Source of the DNA: Micromonospora andamanensis
GTDB taxonomy: Bacteria; Actinomycetota; Actinomycetes; Mycobacteriales; Micromonosporaceae
NCBI RefSeq assembly: GCF_016863495.1
Contig: NZ_BOOZ01000011.1
Coordinates: 206,750-270,749 of the forward strand
Length of the DNA: 64,000 bases
Direction: 5' to 3'
Part shown: in pieces, positions 33,642-43,556 of the stretch
Layout: every line of letters begins with the position of its first letter
How positions within the stretch are numbered: the first letter of the stretch is position 1
Notes under the pieces: model-generated
What the model was told of the DNA's origin: nothing
Database searches by the model: none
What the model saw: only the letters and a program-made list of their open reading frames with translations
Position numbers and translations under genes: made by a program

Positions 33642-34927
33642 GACAAGCGGGGCTGGAGCACGAACAGCCCCTGCTCGATGCCGCTGACCACCACGATGCC
33701 GCTCGGGTAGTACGGGTAGGTGCTCCACGCCCCGTTCATCGAGGCGCTGTTGCTCGACGGGTAGATGTCGAAGAAGCCGGCCTCGGTGGCCTGCCCGCTT
33801 GCCACGTTGCGCAGGTCCAGGATGCGCAACCCGGCCCGGTAGTTGGCCTGGTAGCTGTAGTTGCCCTTGACGTACTGGTTGTGGTCGGTGGCCTGTACCC
33901 CGGACGGCGCGCTGTAGGTGCCGATGTGCCGGGGCGCGTCCAGGTCGGCCAGGTCCCAGATGTAGGTCTGCGTCCGCACCCCGCGCCGGGTCTCGTCCAG
34001 CTCGTCGTCGAGCAGGAAGTACCGCTGGTTGTCGGTGAACCAGCCCTGGTGGGTGTACGCCCGCCCGGTGTAGCCGATGCGGGACAGCTGCCGGGGAGCC
34101 GACTTGGTGGTCACGTCGACAACCGTCACCGTGTCCTCGTTGGAGCTGACGCAGATCTCCCGCCCGGTGTAGGTGGTGTCCGGACCCCGGTAGACCACGC
34201 ACTGGGTGTCGTGGGTGTAGCCGTCGTTGCTGACACAGCCCGCGTACACCGGGGACTTCGGGGTGCGGATGTCCACCATGTGCAGACCGCCGCTGCACGT
34301 GTTGGTGCCGACCGCGTAGGCGTACCCGGTCTGCTCGTTGATGGCGATGTTGTGCGAGTTGCCGAACTGGCTGTAGTGCACGTTCGCCGTCCAGGTCTGC
34401 GGCGCGGTGACGCCACGCAACCGGGTCAGGTCGAACACCTGCATGCCGTGCCCGGAGACGTCCGCCACCACGTACGCGTGGTCCCGGTAGACCTTGATGT
34501 CGCGCCAGATCGCGGTGCGGTTCTGGTAGGCGGGCAGGTTACCCAGGTAGACCGGGGCGGTCGGGTTGGAGACGTCCACGAACGAGGTGCCGTTGCGGCG
34601 TCCGACGAGCGCGTACTCCTTGCCGGTCTGCGGGTCGGTCCAACCCCAGATGTCGTTGGCCTGGCTGCCGCCGATGCTGGACAGCGGCATGAACGACAGC
34701 AGGTCCACGTTGCGACAGGGATAGCCCGCCGCCTGGCCGTTGGTGCAGGTCGCGGCGGCGGCTGCGACAAGCTGCTGGGTGGGTTCGCGTTGCGCCATGA
34801 ACTCCTGTGCCGACGCGCGCCCGGCCGGGGTGGCCGGGTCGTGCGCCACCGAGGGCGAGCCCGCCGGGACCATCGACACCACCAGGACGCCGACGGCCAG
34901 GGACAGACCGATCCGAACGATTCGCAT
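33638..34927 (-). CDS. Choice-of-anchor B family / LVIVD-repeat exported protein
   Basis: A 429-residue exported protein with a signal peptide (IGLSLAVGVLVVSMVPAG). The body is a beta-propeller-like array of LVIVD-type repeats: NGTSFVDVSNPTAPVYLGN, GMQVFDLTRLRG, GGLHMVDIRTPKSPVYAG, DTVTVVDVTTKSAPRQ and GLRILDLRN. It also carries SHNIAINEQTGYAYAVG. The family is common in surface proteins and has no fixed activity; no catalytic residues are evident. It is coupled to the HVHP gene. The 280-bp gap to aceE contains a promoter-like A+T-rich stretch near 35040-35090. Confidence 0.85.
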   Translation of the reverse strand: MRIVRIGLSLAVGVLVVSMVPAGSPSVAHDPATPAGRASAQEFMAQREPTQQLVAAAAATCTNGQAAGYPCRNVDLLSFMPLSSIGGSQANDIWGWTDPQTGKEYALVGRRNGTSFVDVSNPTAPVYLGNLPAYQNRTAIWRDIKVYRDHAYVVADVSGHGMQVFDLTRLRGVTAPQTWTANVHYSQFGNSHNIAINEQTGYAYAVGTNTCSGGLHMVDIRTPKSPVYAGCVSNDGYTHDTQCVVYRGPDTTYTGREICVSSNEDTVTVVDVTTKSAPRQLSRIGYTGRAYTHQGWFTDNQRYFLLDDELDETRRGVRTQTYIWDLADLDAPRHIGTYSAPSGVQATDHNQYVKGNYSYQANYRAGLRILDLRNVASGQATEAGFFDIYPSSNSASMNGAWSTYPYYPSGIVVVSGIEQGLFVLQPRLS

Positions 34928-35146
34928 GAAGGCTCCCTCCCGTCGCGCGCGGAGGCGGCGGTGACGTCCCGGCCGGCGGCGGACGGGCGCGACGGGGTGG
35001 ATCCACCGGCCGGCCTGGTGTCCCGGGGTAGAGCTGAAACACCTATCGGCAATTGTGGATGCGCTGTGTTACACGAAAAAGACATGCGTCGATACCGGAA
35101 GAGTCATACCTGCGGGCTCGCGACCGGAGACGAACGCCGCACGCGA

Positions 35147-35184
35147 AGGGGCCCGGCGGCGGTGTCGTACCGCGCCGGGCCCCT
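35147..35184 (-). terminator. Terminator of aceE
   Basis: AGGGGCCCGGCG (35147-35158) and CGCCGGGCCCCT (35173-35184) form a 12-bp stem 23 bases beyond the aceE stop. Confidence 0.8.
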
Positions 35185-35207
35185 CGGCCGGGGACGTCGT
35201 CCCAGGT

Positions 35208-37952
35208 TCAGCTGTCGCCGCCGGTTTCGCCGACCGGGGCAGCGTTGACGTCGTCGATGGCGTACTTCTTGGCCGCCTCGGCCGGCACGTGGGCCGGTAC
35301 CGCCCCGCGTAGCGCGAGCTGGCGCAGGGTCGCCACCGCCACCGACTCGGCGTCGACGTGGAAGTGCCGGCGCAGGGCGTGGCGGGTGTCGGACAGGCCG
35401 AACCCGTCGGTGCCCAGCGAGGTCCAGTCGCCCGGCACCCACCGGGAGATCAGGTCCGGCACCGCGCGCATCCAGTCGCTCACCGCGATCTTCGGGCCGT
35501 CCGCGTCGGCCAGCTTGTGCTGGATGTACGGCACCCGCTGCTCCGCGCCCGGGTGCAGGAGGTTGTACGCCTCGCACTCGACCGCGTCGCGGCGCAGCTC
35601 CGTCCAGGAGGTCACCGACCAGACGTCGGCGGCGACCCCCCAGTCCTGCGCCAGCAACTGCTGCGCCTTGAGTGCCCACTGCATCCCGGTGCCGGAGGCC
35701 AGCACGTTCGCCCGGGGAGCGTCCCCGTCCAGCGAGGGGGCGGGGGAGTAGCGGTGGATGCCCTTGACGATGCCCTCGACGTCCACTCCCTCCGGCTCCG
35801 CCGGCTGGTGGATCGGCTCGTTGTAGACGGTGAGGTAGTAGAAGACGTTCTCCTGCTTCTCGCCGTACATGCGGTGCAGGCCGTTCTCCATGATGTGCGC
35901 GATCTCGAACGCGAACGCCGGATCGTACGCGACGACCGCCGGGTTGGTGGCGGCCAGCAGCAGCGAGTGCCCGTCCTCGTGTTGGAGCCCTTCACCGTTG
36001 AGCGTGGTGCGTCCGGCGGTGGCGCCGAGCACGAAGCCCCGGGTCATCTGGTCCGCGGCGGCCCAGAAGCCGTCACCGGTGCGCTGGAACCCGAACATCG
36101 AGTAGAAGATGTACATCGGGATCATCGGCTCGTCGTGGGTGGCGTACGACGTGCCGGCCGCGGTGAACGAGGCGACGGAGCCGGCCTCGTTGATCCCCTC
36201 GTGCAGGATCTGCCCGACTGTCGACTCCTTGTACGACAGGAACAGCTCCCGGTCGACAGAGGTGTACCGCTGGCCGTGCGGCGAGTAGATCTTGGCGGTC
36301 GGGAAGATGGAGTCCAGGCCGAAGGTGCGCGCCTCGTCCGGGATGATCGGCACCCAGCGCTTGCCGAACTCCTTGTCCTTCATCAGGTCCTTGAGCAGCC
36401 GGACGAAGGCCATCGTGGTGGCCACCTTCTGCTTGCCCGAGCCGCGCTTGACGTCGGCGAAGCGCTCCGCGCCGGGGATGGCCAGCTTCTTGGCGCTGGT
36501 CCGCCGGGTCGGCAGGTAACCGCCGAGCTGCTTGCGCCGCTCGTGCAGGTACTGCATCTCGTCGGACTTGTCGTCCGGCCGCAGGTACGGCGGCAGGTAG
36601 GGGTTCTCCTCCAGCGCCGAGTCCGGGATGTCCAGGTAGAGCCGGTCGCGGAAGGTCTTCAGGTCCTCAAGCGTCAGCTTCTTCATCTGGTGCGTGGCGT
36701 TGCGGCCCTCGAAGTGCGAGCCGAGCGTCCAGCCCTTGATCGTCTTGGCCAGGATCACCGTCGGCTGGCCGGTGTGCTCGGTCGCCGCCTTGTAGGCCGC
36801 GTACAGCTTGCGGTAGTCGTGCCCACCGCGCTTGAGGTTCCAGATCTCGTCGTCGGTGAGCCCCTCGACCATCTTGCGGGTACGCGGGTCGCGGCCGAAG
36901 AAGTGCTCCCGCACGTACGCCCCGGACTCCGCCTTGTAGGTCTGGTAGTCGCCGTCAGGCGTGGTGTTCATCAGGTTGACGAGCGCGCCGTCGGTGTCGG
37001 CGGCGAGCAGCGGATCCCACTCCCGGCCCCAGACCACCTTGATGACGTTCCAGCCGGCCCCCCGGAAGAACGCCTCCAGCTCCTGCATGACCTTGCCGTT
37101 GCCGCGTACCGGCCCGTCCAGCCGTTGCAGGTTGCAGTTGATCACGAAGGTGAGGTTGTCCAGCTCCTCGCGGGCGGCCACCCCGATCGCGCCGAGGGTC
37201 TCCGGCTCGTCCATCTCGCCGTCGCCCAGGAACGCCCATACGTGCTGGTCGGAGGTGTCCTTGATGCCCCGGTGCTGGAGGTACCTGTTGAACCGGGCCT
37301 GGTAGATGGCGTTCAGGCCACCAAGACCCATGGAGACCGTGGGGAACTCCCAGAAGTCCGGCATGAGCCGGGGGTGCGGGTACGAGGGAAGACCGCCGCC
37401 GGGGTGGGACAGCTCCTGCCGGAAACCGTCGAGCTGGTTCTCGCTGAGCCGGCCCTCCAGGAACGCCCGCGCGTACATGCCGGGCGAGGCGTGCCCCTGG
37501 TAGAAGATGTGATCGCCGCCACCCGGGTGTTCCTTGCCCCGGAAGAAGTGGTTGAAGCCGACCTCGTAGAGCGACGCCGAGCTGGCGAAGGTCGAGATGT
37601 GGCCACCGACGCCGATCTCCGGCCGCTGCGCGCGGTGCACGAGCATCGCCGCGTTCCACCGCACGTACGCCCGGATCCGGCGCTCGACGTGCTCGTCGCC
37701 GGGGAACCACGGTTCGCGCTCCGGCGGAATGGTGTTGATGTAGTCGGTGGTGGTCAGCGACGGCACGCCGACCTGACGCTCCCGGGCGCGCTCCAGCAGC
37801 CGCAGCATGACGTAGCGGGCTCGCTTGGTGCCACGGTCGTCGATGACACCGTCGAGCGACTCGACCCACTCGCTGGTTTCTTCGGGGTCGATGTCCGGAA
37901 GCTGGCTCGGCAGGCCGGCCGTGATCACCGGGCGCTTGCGTTCCGTAGCCAC
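35208..37952 (-). CDS. aceE: Pyruvate dehydrogenase E1 component, homodimeric
   Basis: A 914-residue thiamine-diphosphate enzyme. The TPP motif is [18 protein letters not shown], and the N-terminal part has [20 protein letters not shown]. The C-terminal domain has [20 protein letters not shown] and the [18 protein letters not shown] segment. It decarboxylates pyruvate and passes the acetyl group to the E2 lipoyl protein. The E2 and E3 genes are not in the window, which is usual in actinobacteria. The start is GTG 37952 with GAGGG seven bases upstream. It feeds acetyl-CoA to lipid synthesis. Confidence 0.96.
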   Translation of the reverse strand: MATERKRPVITAGLPSQLPDIDPEETSEWVESLDGVIDDRGTKRARYVMLRLLERARERQVGVPSLTTTDYINTIPPEREPWFPGDEHVERRIRAYVRWNAAMLVHRAQRPEIGVGGHISTFASSASLYEVGFNHFFRGKEHPGGGDHIFYQGHASPGMYARAFLEGRLSENQLDGFRQELSHPGGGLPSYPHPRLMPDFWEFPTVSMGLGGLNAIYQARFNRYLQHRGIKDTSDQHVWAFLGDGEMDEPETLGAIGVAAREELDNLTFVINCNLQRLDGPVRGNGKVMQELEAFFRGAGWNVIKVVWGREWDPLLAADTDGALVNLMNTTPDGDYQTYKAESGAYVREHFFGRDPRTRKMVEGLTDDEIWNLKRGGHDYRKLYAAYKAATEHTGQPTVILAKTIKGWTLGSHFEGRNATHQMKKLTLEDLKTFRDRLYLDIPDSALEENPYLPPYLRPDDKSDEMQYLHERRKQLGGYLPTRRTSAKKLAIPGAERFADVKRGSGKQKVATTMAFVRLLKDLMKDKEFGKRWVPIIPDEARTFGLDSIFPTAKIYSPHGQRYTSVDRELFLSYKESTVGQILHEGINEAGSVASFTAAGTSYATHDEPMIPMYIFYSMFGFQRTGDGFWAAADQMTRGFVLGATAGRTTLNGEGLQHEDGHSLLLAATNPAVVAYDPAFAFEIAHIMENGLHRMYGEKQENVFYYLTVYNEPIHQPAEPEGVDVEGIVKGIHRYSPAPSLDGDAPRANVLASGTGMQWALKAQQLLAQDWGVAADVWSVTSWTELRRDAVECEAYNLLHPGAEQRVPYIQHKLADADGPKIAVSDWMRAVPDLISRWVPGDWTSLGTDGFGLSDTRHALRRHFHVDAESVAVATLRQLALRGAVPAHVPAEAAKKYAIDDVNAAPVGETGGDS

Positions 37953-38128
37953 AGGCGTTCCCTCGGTTGTGTTGTGGGATAGGTCTCTAGCGCCATCCTG
38001 CCCCGTCGCGGCACTCGGCGTCACGTCCACCCGGCCGAAGGGCGACGCGCGACACACGTACCCACCAGTAACTATGCCGGTCGGCGGCGGTCGCGGCGGG
38101 CCCCGGCCGGGTGGGGAAGAATGCGAGG

Positions 38129-38533
38129 GTGCGCAGTGAGCTGATCACCGTCCGGACCGGTTCCCGGCCGACCGTCCGGGACATCACGGCCGAGGCCGAG
38201 CAGTTCGTCGCCGGCAGCGGCGACGGGCTGCTGCACGTGTTCGTGCCCCACGCCACCGCCGGCGTGGCGATCATCGAGACCGGATCAGGCTCGGACGACG
38301 ACCTGCTCACCGCGCTGGACGCGGTGCTGCCCACCGACGAGCGGTGGCGGCACCGGCACGGCTCGCCCGGACACGGCCGCGATCACGTGCTGCCGGCCTT
38401 CGTCGCGCCGTACGCGACGCTGCCCGTGCTCGGTGGGCGACTTGCCCTGGGCACCTGGCAGTCGATCTGCCTGGTCGACACCAACGGCGACAACCCGACC
38501 CGGCAGGTCCGCTTCTCCTTCCTGGCGGGCTGA
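38129..38533 (+). CDS. YjbQ family protein (secondary thiamine-phosphate synthase-like)
   Basis: A 134-residue protein of the UPF0047/YjbQ family. The conserved segments are [18 protein letters not shown] with its His, [19 protein letters not shown] with several His, and [13 protein letters not shown]. Some members have weak thiamine-phosphate synthase activity; the physiological role is unclear. The GTG at 38129 is chosen because GGGGAAG lies about nine bases upstream; GTG 38111 in frame is an alternative. It is divergent from aceE. Confidence 0.85.
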   Translation: MRSELITVRTGSRPTVRDITAEAEQFVAGSGDGLLHVFVPHATAGVAIIETGSGSDDDLLTALDAVLPTDERWRHRHGSPGHGRDHVLPAFVAPYATLPVLGGRLALGTWQSICLVDTNGDNPTRQVRFSFLAG

Positions 38534-38616
38534 CCGCTCCCGTCCGTCCCACCCGTCACCCGGTAACGGCTCGCCCGCCTTCCGTCACGCCGCCGCCGGT
38601 GACCGCGTCGCCCCGG

Positions 38617-39020
38617 TGGACCGCCCACGGCGCGACGGCATGGGCCGCCTGAAGATCCCGGTCGGTCTTGTACTGGGCGTGCCGCTGCCGGTAGTTGGCG
38701 AGCGTCCGGGTCTCCGGACCCTCGTGGTCACGCGGGTTCCCACCCGGTGCGGTGTACGTGTCACGGGCGTACTCGTACTGGTAGTCGCCCAGGTGCAGGA
38801 CGATCTCCGGCTCGGACTCGGCCAGCCGCCGGTACGCCGTGAAGTACCCGTGCTCGTACTGCGAGCAGGACGCGAACGCCATGGCCAGCGTCGCGGGCAG
38901 GCTCCACGGTGCGGGAGCGGTGCGGGTCCGACCGACAGGCGACAGGTGCCGTTGGACGCGGAACCGGTAGAAGTACTCCCGGCCGCCCTCGCAGGCGCGG
39001 TCGACGGCGGTCCGCGAGCC
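38617..39020 (-). pseudogene. Remnant of a PhoD-type alkaline phosphatase
   Basis: A minus-strand frame without a plausible start encodes an internal PhoD piece: CEGGREYFYRFRVQ, SPVGRTRTAP, ASCSQYEHGYFTAYRRLAES, VLHLGDYQYEYARDTY, and GGNPRDHEGPETRTLANYRQ before HAQYKTDRDLQAAHAV. In intact PhoD proteins the next segment carries the catalytic WDDHE motif. Here the similarity stops at APWAV, and the N-terminus is also missing. The coordinates mark the similar region only. It lies between yjbQ-like and marR genes and is probably a decaying fragment. Confidence 0.8.
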
Positions 39021-39032
39021 TAGGATGTGACC

Positions 39033-39524
39033 ATGTCACGGCCGATCATCGCCCCGGTCGGCCCGGAACCGGCCGACCGCGCCGGGCTGGCCGGTGACGC
39101 GGTCCGCCGGATCATGCACGTCGCCTCCGCCCTGCGACACCACCAGGATCTCGACATCGCCGCGCTCGGCCTGACGCCGGCCGTGGCCCGCGCGCTGTAC
39201 CAGCTCGACCCGGACCGGCCGCTGCCCGCCCGCGAGCTGGCCGACCAGCTGCGCTGTGACAGGTCCAACGTCACAGCCCTCGTCGACAAGCTGGAGCAGG
39301 CGGGGCTGGTCGAGCGCCGGGTCGCGCCGACCGACCGACGGCAGAAGACGCTGGTGGTGACCGATGCCGGCCGACGGATGCGCGACCGGGTCCATCTCGT
39401 GCTCTCCGACTCCCGGCTGCTCACCCCGCTCAACAACGAGGAACTCGCCGCGCTGCGAGACCTCGTGTGGAAGGTCTCCGACGGTGGCTGCCCAGAGGAC
39501 TGCGGCCCGACGGGGCCGGCGTGA
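39033..39524 (+). CDS. MarR-family transcriptional regulator
   Basis: A 163-residue winged helix-turn-helix protein. The recognition region is ARELADQLRCDRSNVTALVD, followed by the wing KLEQAGLVERRVAPTDRRQ. The ligand is unknown. A TAGGAT hexamer lies exactly six bases before the ATG, so a leaderless transcript is likely and the ATG at 39033 is preferred over GTG 39027. It lies 37 bases before the fused E1 dehydrogenase gene and may control it. Confidence 0.9.
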   Translation: MSRPIIAPVGPEPADRAGLAGDAVRRIMHVASALRHHQDLDIAALGLTPAVARALYQLDPDRPLPARELADQLRCDRSNVTALVDKLEQAGLVERRVAPTDRRQKTLVVTDAGRRMRDRVHLVLSDSRLLTPLNNEELAALRDLVWKVSDGGCPEDCGPTGPA

Positions 39525-39561
39525 AACGTCCTCGACTGTGCGAGGCGTGCGCCTGTCGGTA

Positions 39562-42408
39562 ATGCTGTCGGACGTGACCACCCCGCAGGATCTCGACGAC
39601 CGGTTCCGCGAGTCCCTGGCCGCCCTCGCGACACCGCCGCACCGCACCGACCCGGCAAGGCAGGTGACCGAGGGCGGTGCGCTGACCGGTGCCCAACTGC
39701 TGGACCTCTTCGACGCCCAGGTCACCAGCCGGCAACTCGACCTGGCCGGCCGCTGGCTGCGCAGCTTCGGCGAGGGCTACTACACGATCGGCTCCGCCGG
39801 TCACGAGGGCAACGCGGCGGTGGCGGCGGCCCTGCGGCCCACCGACCCGGCCCTGCTGCACTACCGCTCCGGCGCCTTCTACTGCGTCCGCGCCGCCCAG
39901 GCCGACCCGTCCGCGCCGTCCCTCGTGCCACCGACCGCTGTGCCGCCGGCTGCCTCATCGTCGTCGTCTCCGTCGGTCGGGTCGGCTGAATCGTCCGCGC
40001 CGGCTGTCCCGCCCACGCCGCCGGACGGCAGTGCCGTTCAGGTCGCCCGGGCCGGCGAGGCTGCCGACGCCACCGAGACCGGCCCTTCCACCGAGACCGG
40101 CCCTTCCACCGAGACCGGGCCTTCCGCCGCGGTCGGGCCGGCCGGCCGGCCCACCGGCGGGTTGTCCGTCGCCCCGGACCGGGCGGGGACCCTCGAACGG
40201 GAGACCCCCGCTGGGTCGGACCAGCCGGCGACAAACGCGGTCGCGGCGGGACGCGACTCGACCGACGGTGCGGGTGTTGTCGAACCCGGCGTGAATCCGG
40301 CGGCGGAGGTGCCCGCAGCCGACGACCCGGCGGCAGCGGTACCACTTGCCGGTTCAAGGCCGGCCACCGTGACCGCGCCGGTCACCACGACCAGGCCCGC
40401 CGCCGGCGACGGCGGGATTCGGATGACGGGGGTCAAGCGGCCGGTGCCCCGGGCGTACACCGACGCGGCCCGGGACGTGCTGCGCGGCATGGTGGCCTCC
40501 AGCCAGGAACCGATCGCCGGTGGCCGGCACAAGGTCTTCGGCCGGGCCGACCTCGCGGTGGTTCCGACGACCTCGACAATCGCCTCGCACCTGCCCCGGG
40601 CCGTCGGGATGGGCCTTGCCGTGGAGCGGCTCCGCCGGCTGGACGCCCGAGGGGAGGCGAACCGACCCGGCGCGGAACCCGAACCGGCGCCCGGGGCCGC
40701 CGACGCCATCGTGGTCTGTTCGTTCGGGGACGCCTCGATCAACCATGCCAGCGCCACGGCCGCGTTCAACACCGCCGGTTGGTACGACCACACCGGCCTG
40801 CGCATCCCGGTGCTCTTCGTCTGCGAGGACAACGGGCTTGGCATCAGTGTCCGGTCGCCGCAGGGGTGGGTGGCCACGGCCCTGCGGTCCAAGCCCGGCA
40901 TCCGGTACTTCGCCGCCGACGGTGCCGACCTGGTCGGCACGTACGAGGTGGCGGTCGAGGCGGCGGCCTGGGTACGCCGGCAGCGACGCCCGGCGGTGCT
41001 GCACCTGACCACGGTCCGGCTGATGGGCCACGCCGGCGCGGACGCCGAGAGCGCGTACCGTCCCGCCTCGGAGATCGCCGCCGACGTGGCCCGCGATCCG
41101 GTGGTCGCCACCGCGCGGCGGCTGGTGGACGCGGGTCTGGCCAGCGGCCCGGAGCTGCTGGACCGCTACGACGAGATCGGCTGGCAGGTCCGACGGATCG
41201 CCGAGGAGGTGCTCGACGAGCCGAAGCTGGCCGACGCCGCCGAGGTGATCGCCCCGCTGGCACCGCGCCGCCCGGTCCGGGTCGCCCTGGCGGTCGCCGA
41301 CGCGGGCGCCCGCGCCGCCGGTACCGACGCCGCGACACGGGCCGAGGCGTTCGGCGGCAAGCCGCCGGAACTGGCCGGGCCGCTCACCCTCGCGCAGAGC
41401 ATCAACGCGGCGCTCACCGACGGGCTGCTCAACCATCCGCAGATGGCGGTCTTCGGGGAGGACGTCGCCGCCAAGGGCGGGGTCTACGGGGTGACCAAGG
41501 GGCTGCGCGACAGGTTCGGTGCCGCCCGGGTGTTCGACACGCTGCTCGACGAGACCTCGATCCTCGGCCTCGGTCTCGGCGCGGGCCTGGCCGGGATGCT
41601 GCCGGTGCCGGAGATCCAGTATCTGGCGTACCTGCACAACGCCGAGGACCAGCTGCGCGGCGAGGCGGCGACCATGCGGTTCTTCTCGCAGGGCGCGTGG
41701 CGCAACCCGATGGTGGTGCGGGTGGCCGGGCTGGCGTACCAGGAGGGCTTCGGGGGCCACTTCCACAACGACAACTCGGTGGCCGTGCTGCGGGACGTAC
41801 CGGGTCTGGTGATCGCCGTACCGGCCCGGCCCGACGACGCGGCGGCGATGCTGCGGACCTGCCTGGCGAGCGCGGCGGTGGACGGCAGCGTCTGCGTGTT
41901 CCTGGAGCCGATCGCGCTCTACCACACCCGCGACCTCTACACCGACGGTGACGGTGAGTGGCTTGCCGGTTATGCCGAGCCGGGTGCCTGGGCCGGCGGC
42001 CACGTGCCGGTGGGACGGGCCCGGGTGTACGGGGTCGGTTCGGCCGACGACGTCACGATCATCACCTTCGGCAACGGTGTCCGGATGTCGCTGCGGGCCG
42101 CGTCGGCACTTGCCGACGAGGGGATCGGGACCCGGGTCGTGGACCTGCGCTGGCTCGCGCCGCTGCCGGTGGCCGACCTCATCCGGGAGGCCGCCGCGAC
42201 CGGCCGGGTGCTCGTGGTGGACGAGACCCGCCGGTCCGGCGGAGTGGGCGAGGGAGTGATCGCCGCGCTGGTGGATGCCGGATATGTCGGTGCGGCACGC
42301 CGGGTGGCGGCTGTTGACTCCTTCGTGCCGCTGGGTCCGGCTGCCCGGCAGGTGCTGGTGTCCGAGGAGGCCATCACCCAGGGTGCCCGTACGCTGCTGG
42401 CACGGTAA
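39562..42408 (+). CDS. Fused E1-alpha/E1-beta 2-oxoacid dehydrogenase-like protein with a long disordered insert
   Basis: A 948-residue fusion of E1-alpha (about 20-600, with the TPP motif FGDASINHASATAAFN near 389) and E1-beta (from LTLAQSINAALTDGLLNH near 608 to the transketolase C-terminal domain near 822). The E1-alpha part is split by about 175 low-complexity residues (about 115-290), rich in Ala, Pro, Ser, Thr and Gly, inserted after YRSGAFYCVRAAQ. Normal relatives have no such insert. The reaction should be decarboxylation of a 2-oxo acid, possibly branched-chain, but no E2 or E3 gene is nearby. The start at ATG 39562 is tentative; GTG 39574 is possible. Confidence 0.8.
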   Translation: MLSDVTTPQDLDDRFRESLAALATPPHRTDPARQVTEGGALTGAQLLDLFDAQVTSRQLDLAGRWLRSFGEGYYTIGSAGHEGNAAVAAALRPTDPALLHYRSGAFYCVRAAQADPSAPSLVPPTAVPPAASSSSSPSVGSAESSAPAVPPTPPDGSAVQVARAGEAADATETGPSTETGPSTETGPSAAVGPAGRPTGGLSVAPDRAGTLERETPAGSDQPATNAVAAGRDSTDGAGVVEPGVNPAAEVPAADDPAAAVPLAGSRPATVTAPVTTTRPAAGDGGIRMTGVKRPVPRAYTDAARDVLRGMVASSQEPIAGGRHKVFGRADLAVVPTTSTIASHLPRAVGMGLAVERLRRLDARGEANRPGAEPEPAPGAADAIVVCSFGDASINHASATAAFNTAGWYDHTGLRIPVLFVCEDNGLGISVRSPQGWVATALRSKPGIRYFAADGADLVGTYEVAVEAAAWVRRQRRPAVLHLTTVRLMGHAGADAESAYRPASEIAADVARDPVVATARRLVDAGLASGPELLDRYDEIGWQVRRIAEEVLDEPKLADAAEVIAPLAPRRPVRVALAVADAGARAAGTDAATRAEAFGGKPPELAGPLTLAQSINAALTDGLLNHPQMAVFGEDVAAKGGVYGVTKGLRDRFGAARVFDTLLDETSILGLGLGAGLAGMLPVPEIQYLAYLHNAEDQLRGEAATMRFFSQGAWRNPMVVRVAGLAYQEGFGGHFHNDNSVAVLRDVPGLVIAVPARPDDAAAMLRTCLASAAVDGSVCVFLEPIALYHTRDLYTDGDGEWLAGYAEPGAWAGGHVPVGRARVYGVGSADDVTIITFGNGVRMSLRAASALADEGIGTRVVDLRWLAPLPVADLIREAAATGRVLVVDETRRSGGVGEGVIAALVDAGYVGAARRVAAVDSFVPLGPAARQVLVSEEAITQGARTLLAR
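40072..40125 (+). repeat. Three tandem 18-bp repeats encoding TETGPS
   Basis: The unit ACCGAGACCGGCCCTTCC is repeated three times inside the low-complexity insert of the E1 fusion; the third copy has one change. It encodes (TETGPS)3 and suggests growth of the insert by replication slippage. Confidence 0.85.
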
Positions 42409-42517
42409 ATTTCGTTCCACCCGGTGCGCCACTTGCGCAGGAGGGCACAACTGTGTGGACTTTGCCTGACGGCGTCGAGCAGACGCCGGCTCGGACGAGA
42501 TGAGGAGGCACGCGACA

Positions 42518-42955
42518 GTGAGCGCGACCGCTGGTCAGGCTGCTGACGGGGTACGCAGCCTGGCGGACCGGTTCGGCATCGAGCCGGGGATGGTCGTCAT
42601 GGAGATGGGCTACGACGACGACGTCGACTCCGATCTCCGGGACGCCCTGACCGACCGTTGTGGAGATCTTGTCGACGAGGACACCGACGAGGTCGTCGAC
42701 GCGGTGCTGGTCTGGTACCGGGACGGCGACGGTGATCTTTTCGAGCTGCTCGTCGACGCCCTCGGCCCGCTGGCCGACAACGGGGTCGTGTGGCTGCTGA
42801 CGCCCAAGGCCGGCCGCGAGGGCCACGTCGAGCCGAGCGAGGTCGCCGAGTCGGCACCCACCGCCGGCCTCCAGCAGACTTCCACGATCAACGCCGGCAA
42901 GGACTGGAGCGGTGCCCGACTCGTGCTACGTCGCGGTGCCAAGGGCAAGAAGTAG
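42518..42955 (+). CDS. DUF3052 family protein
   Basis: A 145-residue protein of the actinobacterial DUF3052 family: DRFGIEPGMVVMEMGYDDDV, LVWYRDGDGDLFELLVDALG and WLLTPKAGREGHVEPSEVAE. No function is known; the family often lies near aceE and a peroxiredoxin gene, as here. The start is GTG 42518 with GGAGG about ten bases upstream. A small hairpin (GGCGTC/GACGCC, 42471-42487) precedes it. Confidence 0.87.
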   Translation: MSATAGQAADGVRSLADRFGIEPGMVVMEMGYDDDVDSDLRDALTDRCGDLVDEDTDEVVDAVLVWYRDGDGDLFELLVDALGPLADNGVVWLLTPKAGREGHVEPSEVAESAPTAGLQQTSTINAGKDWSGARLVLRRGAKGKK

Positions 42956-43007
42956 CCCTGTCCCCACGGCGACCGAGGCCGTCCCCGAACCGATCCGAGG
43001 AGTTGGC

Positions 43008-43472
43008 ATGCCCGTCGAGGTTGGCGCCGAGGCGCCCGACTTCGTGTTGAAGGACCAGAACAACCAGGAGGTCCGGCTCTCCGACTTCCGGGGCCGGCGC
43101 ACCGTCCTGCTGGTCTTCTACCCGCTGGCGTTCACCGGGGTCTGCCAGGGTGAGCTGACCGAGATACGGGACAACCTCGACGAGTACGTCAACGACGAGG
43201 TCCAGGTGCTGACCGTCAGCGTCGACTCGGTATTCGCCCACAAGGTCTGGGCGGACCGGGAGGACTACAAGTTCCCGCTGCTGTCCGACTTCTGGCCGCA
43301 CGGCGCCGTCGCTCAGGCGTACGGCGTCTTCAACGAGGTGGCCGGCATCGCCAACCGGGGCACCTTCGTCATCGACCGGGCCGGCGTGGTCCGCTTCGCC
43401 GAGATGAACATGCCCGGTGAAGCCCGTGACCAGCAGGGTTGGCGCAAGGCCCTGGCGGAGGCCGTGGCCTGA
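43008..43472 (+). CDS. Peroxiredoxin, AhpE-like
   Basis: A 154-residue thiol peroxidase. The peroxidatic Cys46 is in FYPLAFTGVCQGEL, and the downstream GIANRGTFVIDRAG motif carries the conserved Arg. It reduces hydrogen peroxide and organic hydroperoxides using a thiol partner. No second Cys is near the usual resolving position, so it is a 1-Cys-like AhpE type. The ATG at 43008 has GAGGAG six bases upstream. It follows DUF3052 and precedes the tRNA. Confidence 0.92.
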   Translation: MPVEVGAEAPDFVLKDQNNQEVRLSDFRGRRTVLLVFYPLAFTGVCQGELTEIRDNLDEYVNDEVQVLTVSVDSVFAHKVWADREDYKFPLLSDFWPHGAVAQAYGVFNEVAGIANRGTFVIDRAGVVRFAEMNMPGEARDQQGWRKALAEAVA

Positions 43473-43556
43473 CCTGTCGACAGGTGCGAGGCGTCCGCCC
43501 GGGCCGGCGGGTGGCAGGGTAAGCTTGCCAACCGCCGGCCCGCCGTACGGCGTTCC

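Noticed and set aside
35358..37982. An 874-codon plus-strand frame opposite aceE
   Set aside because: It is antisense to a complete, highly conserved AceE with all motifs intact. Long antisense frames are common in high-G+C genes.
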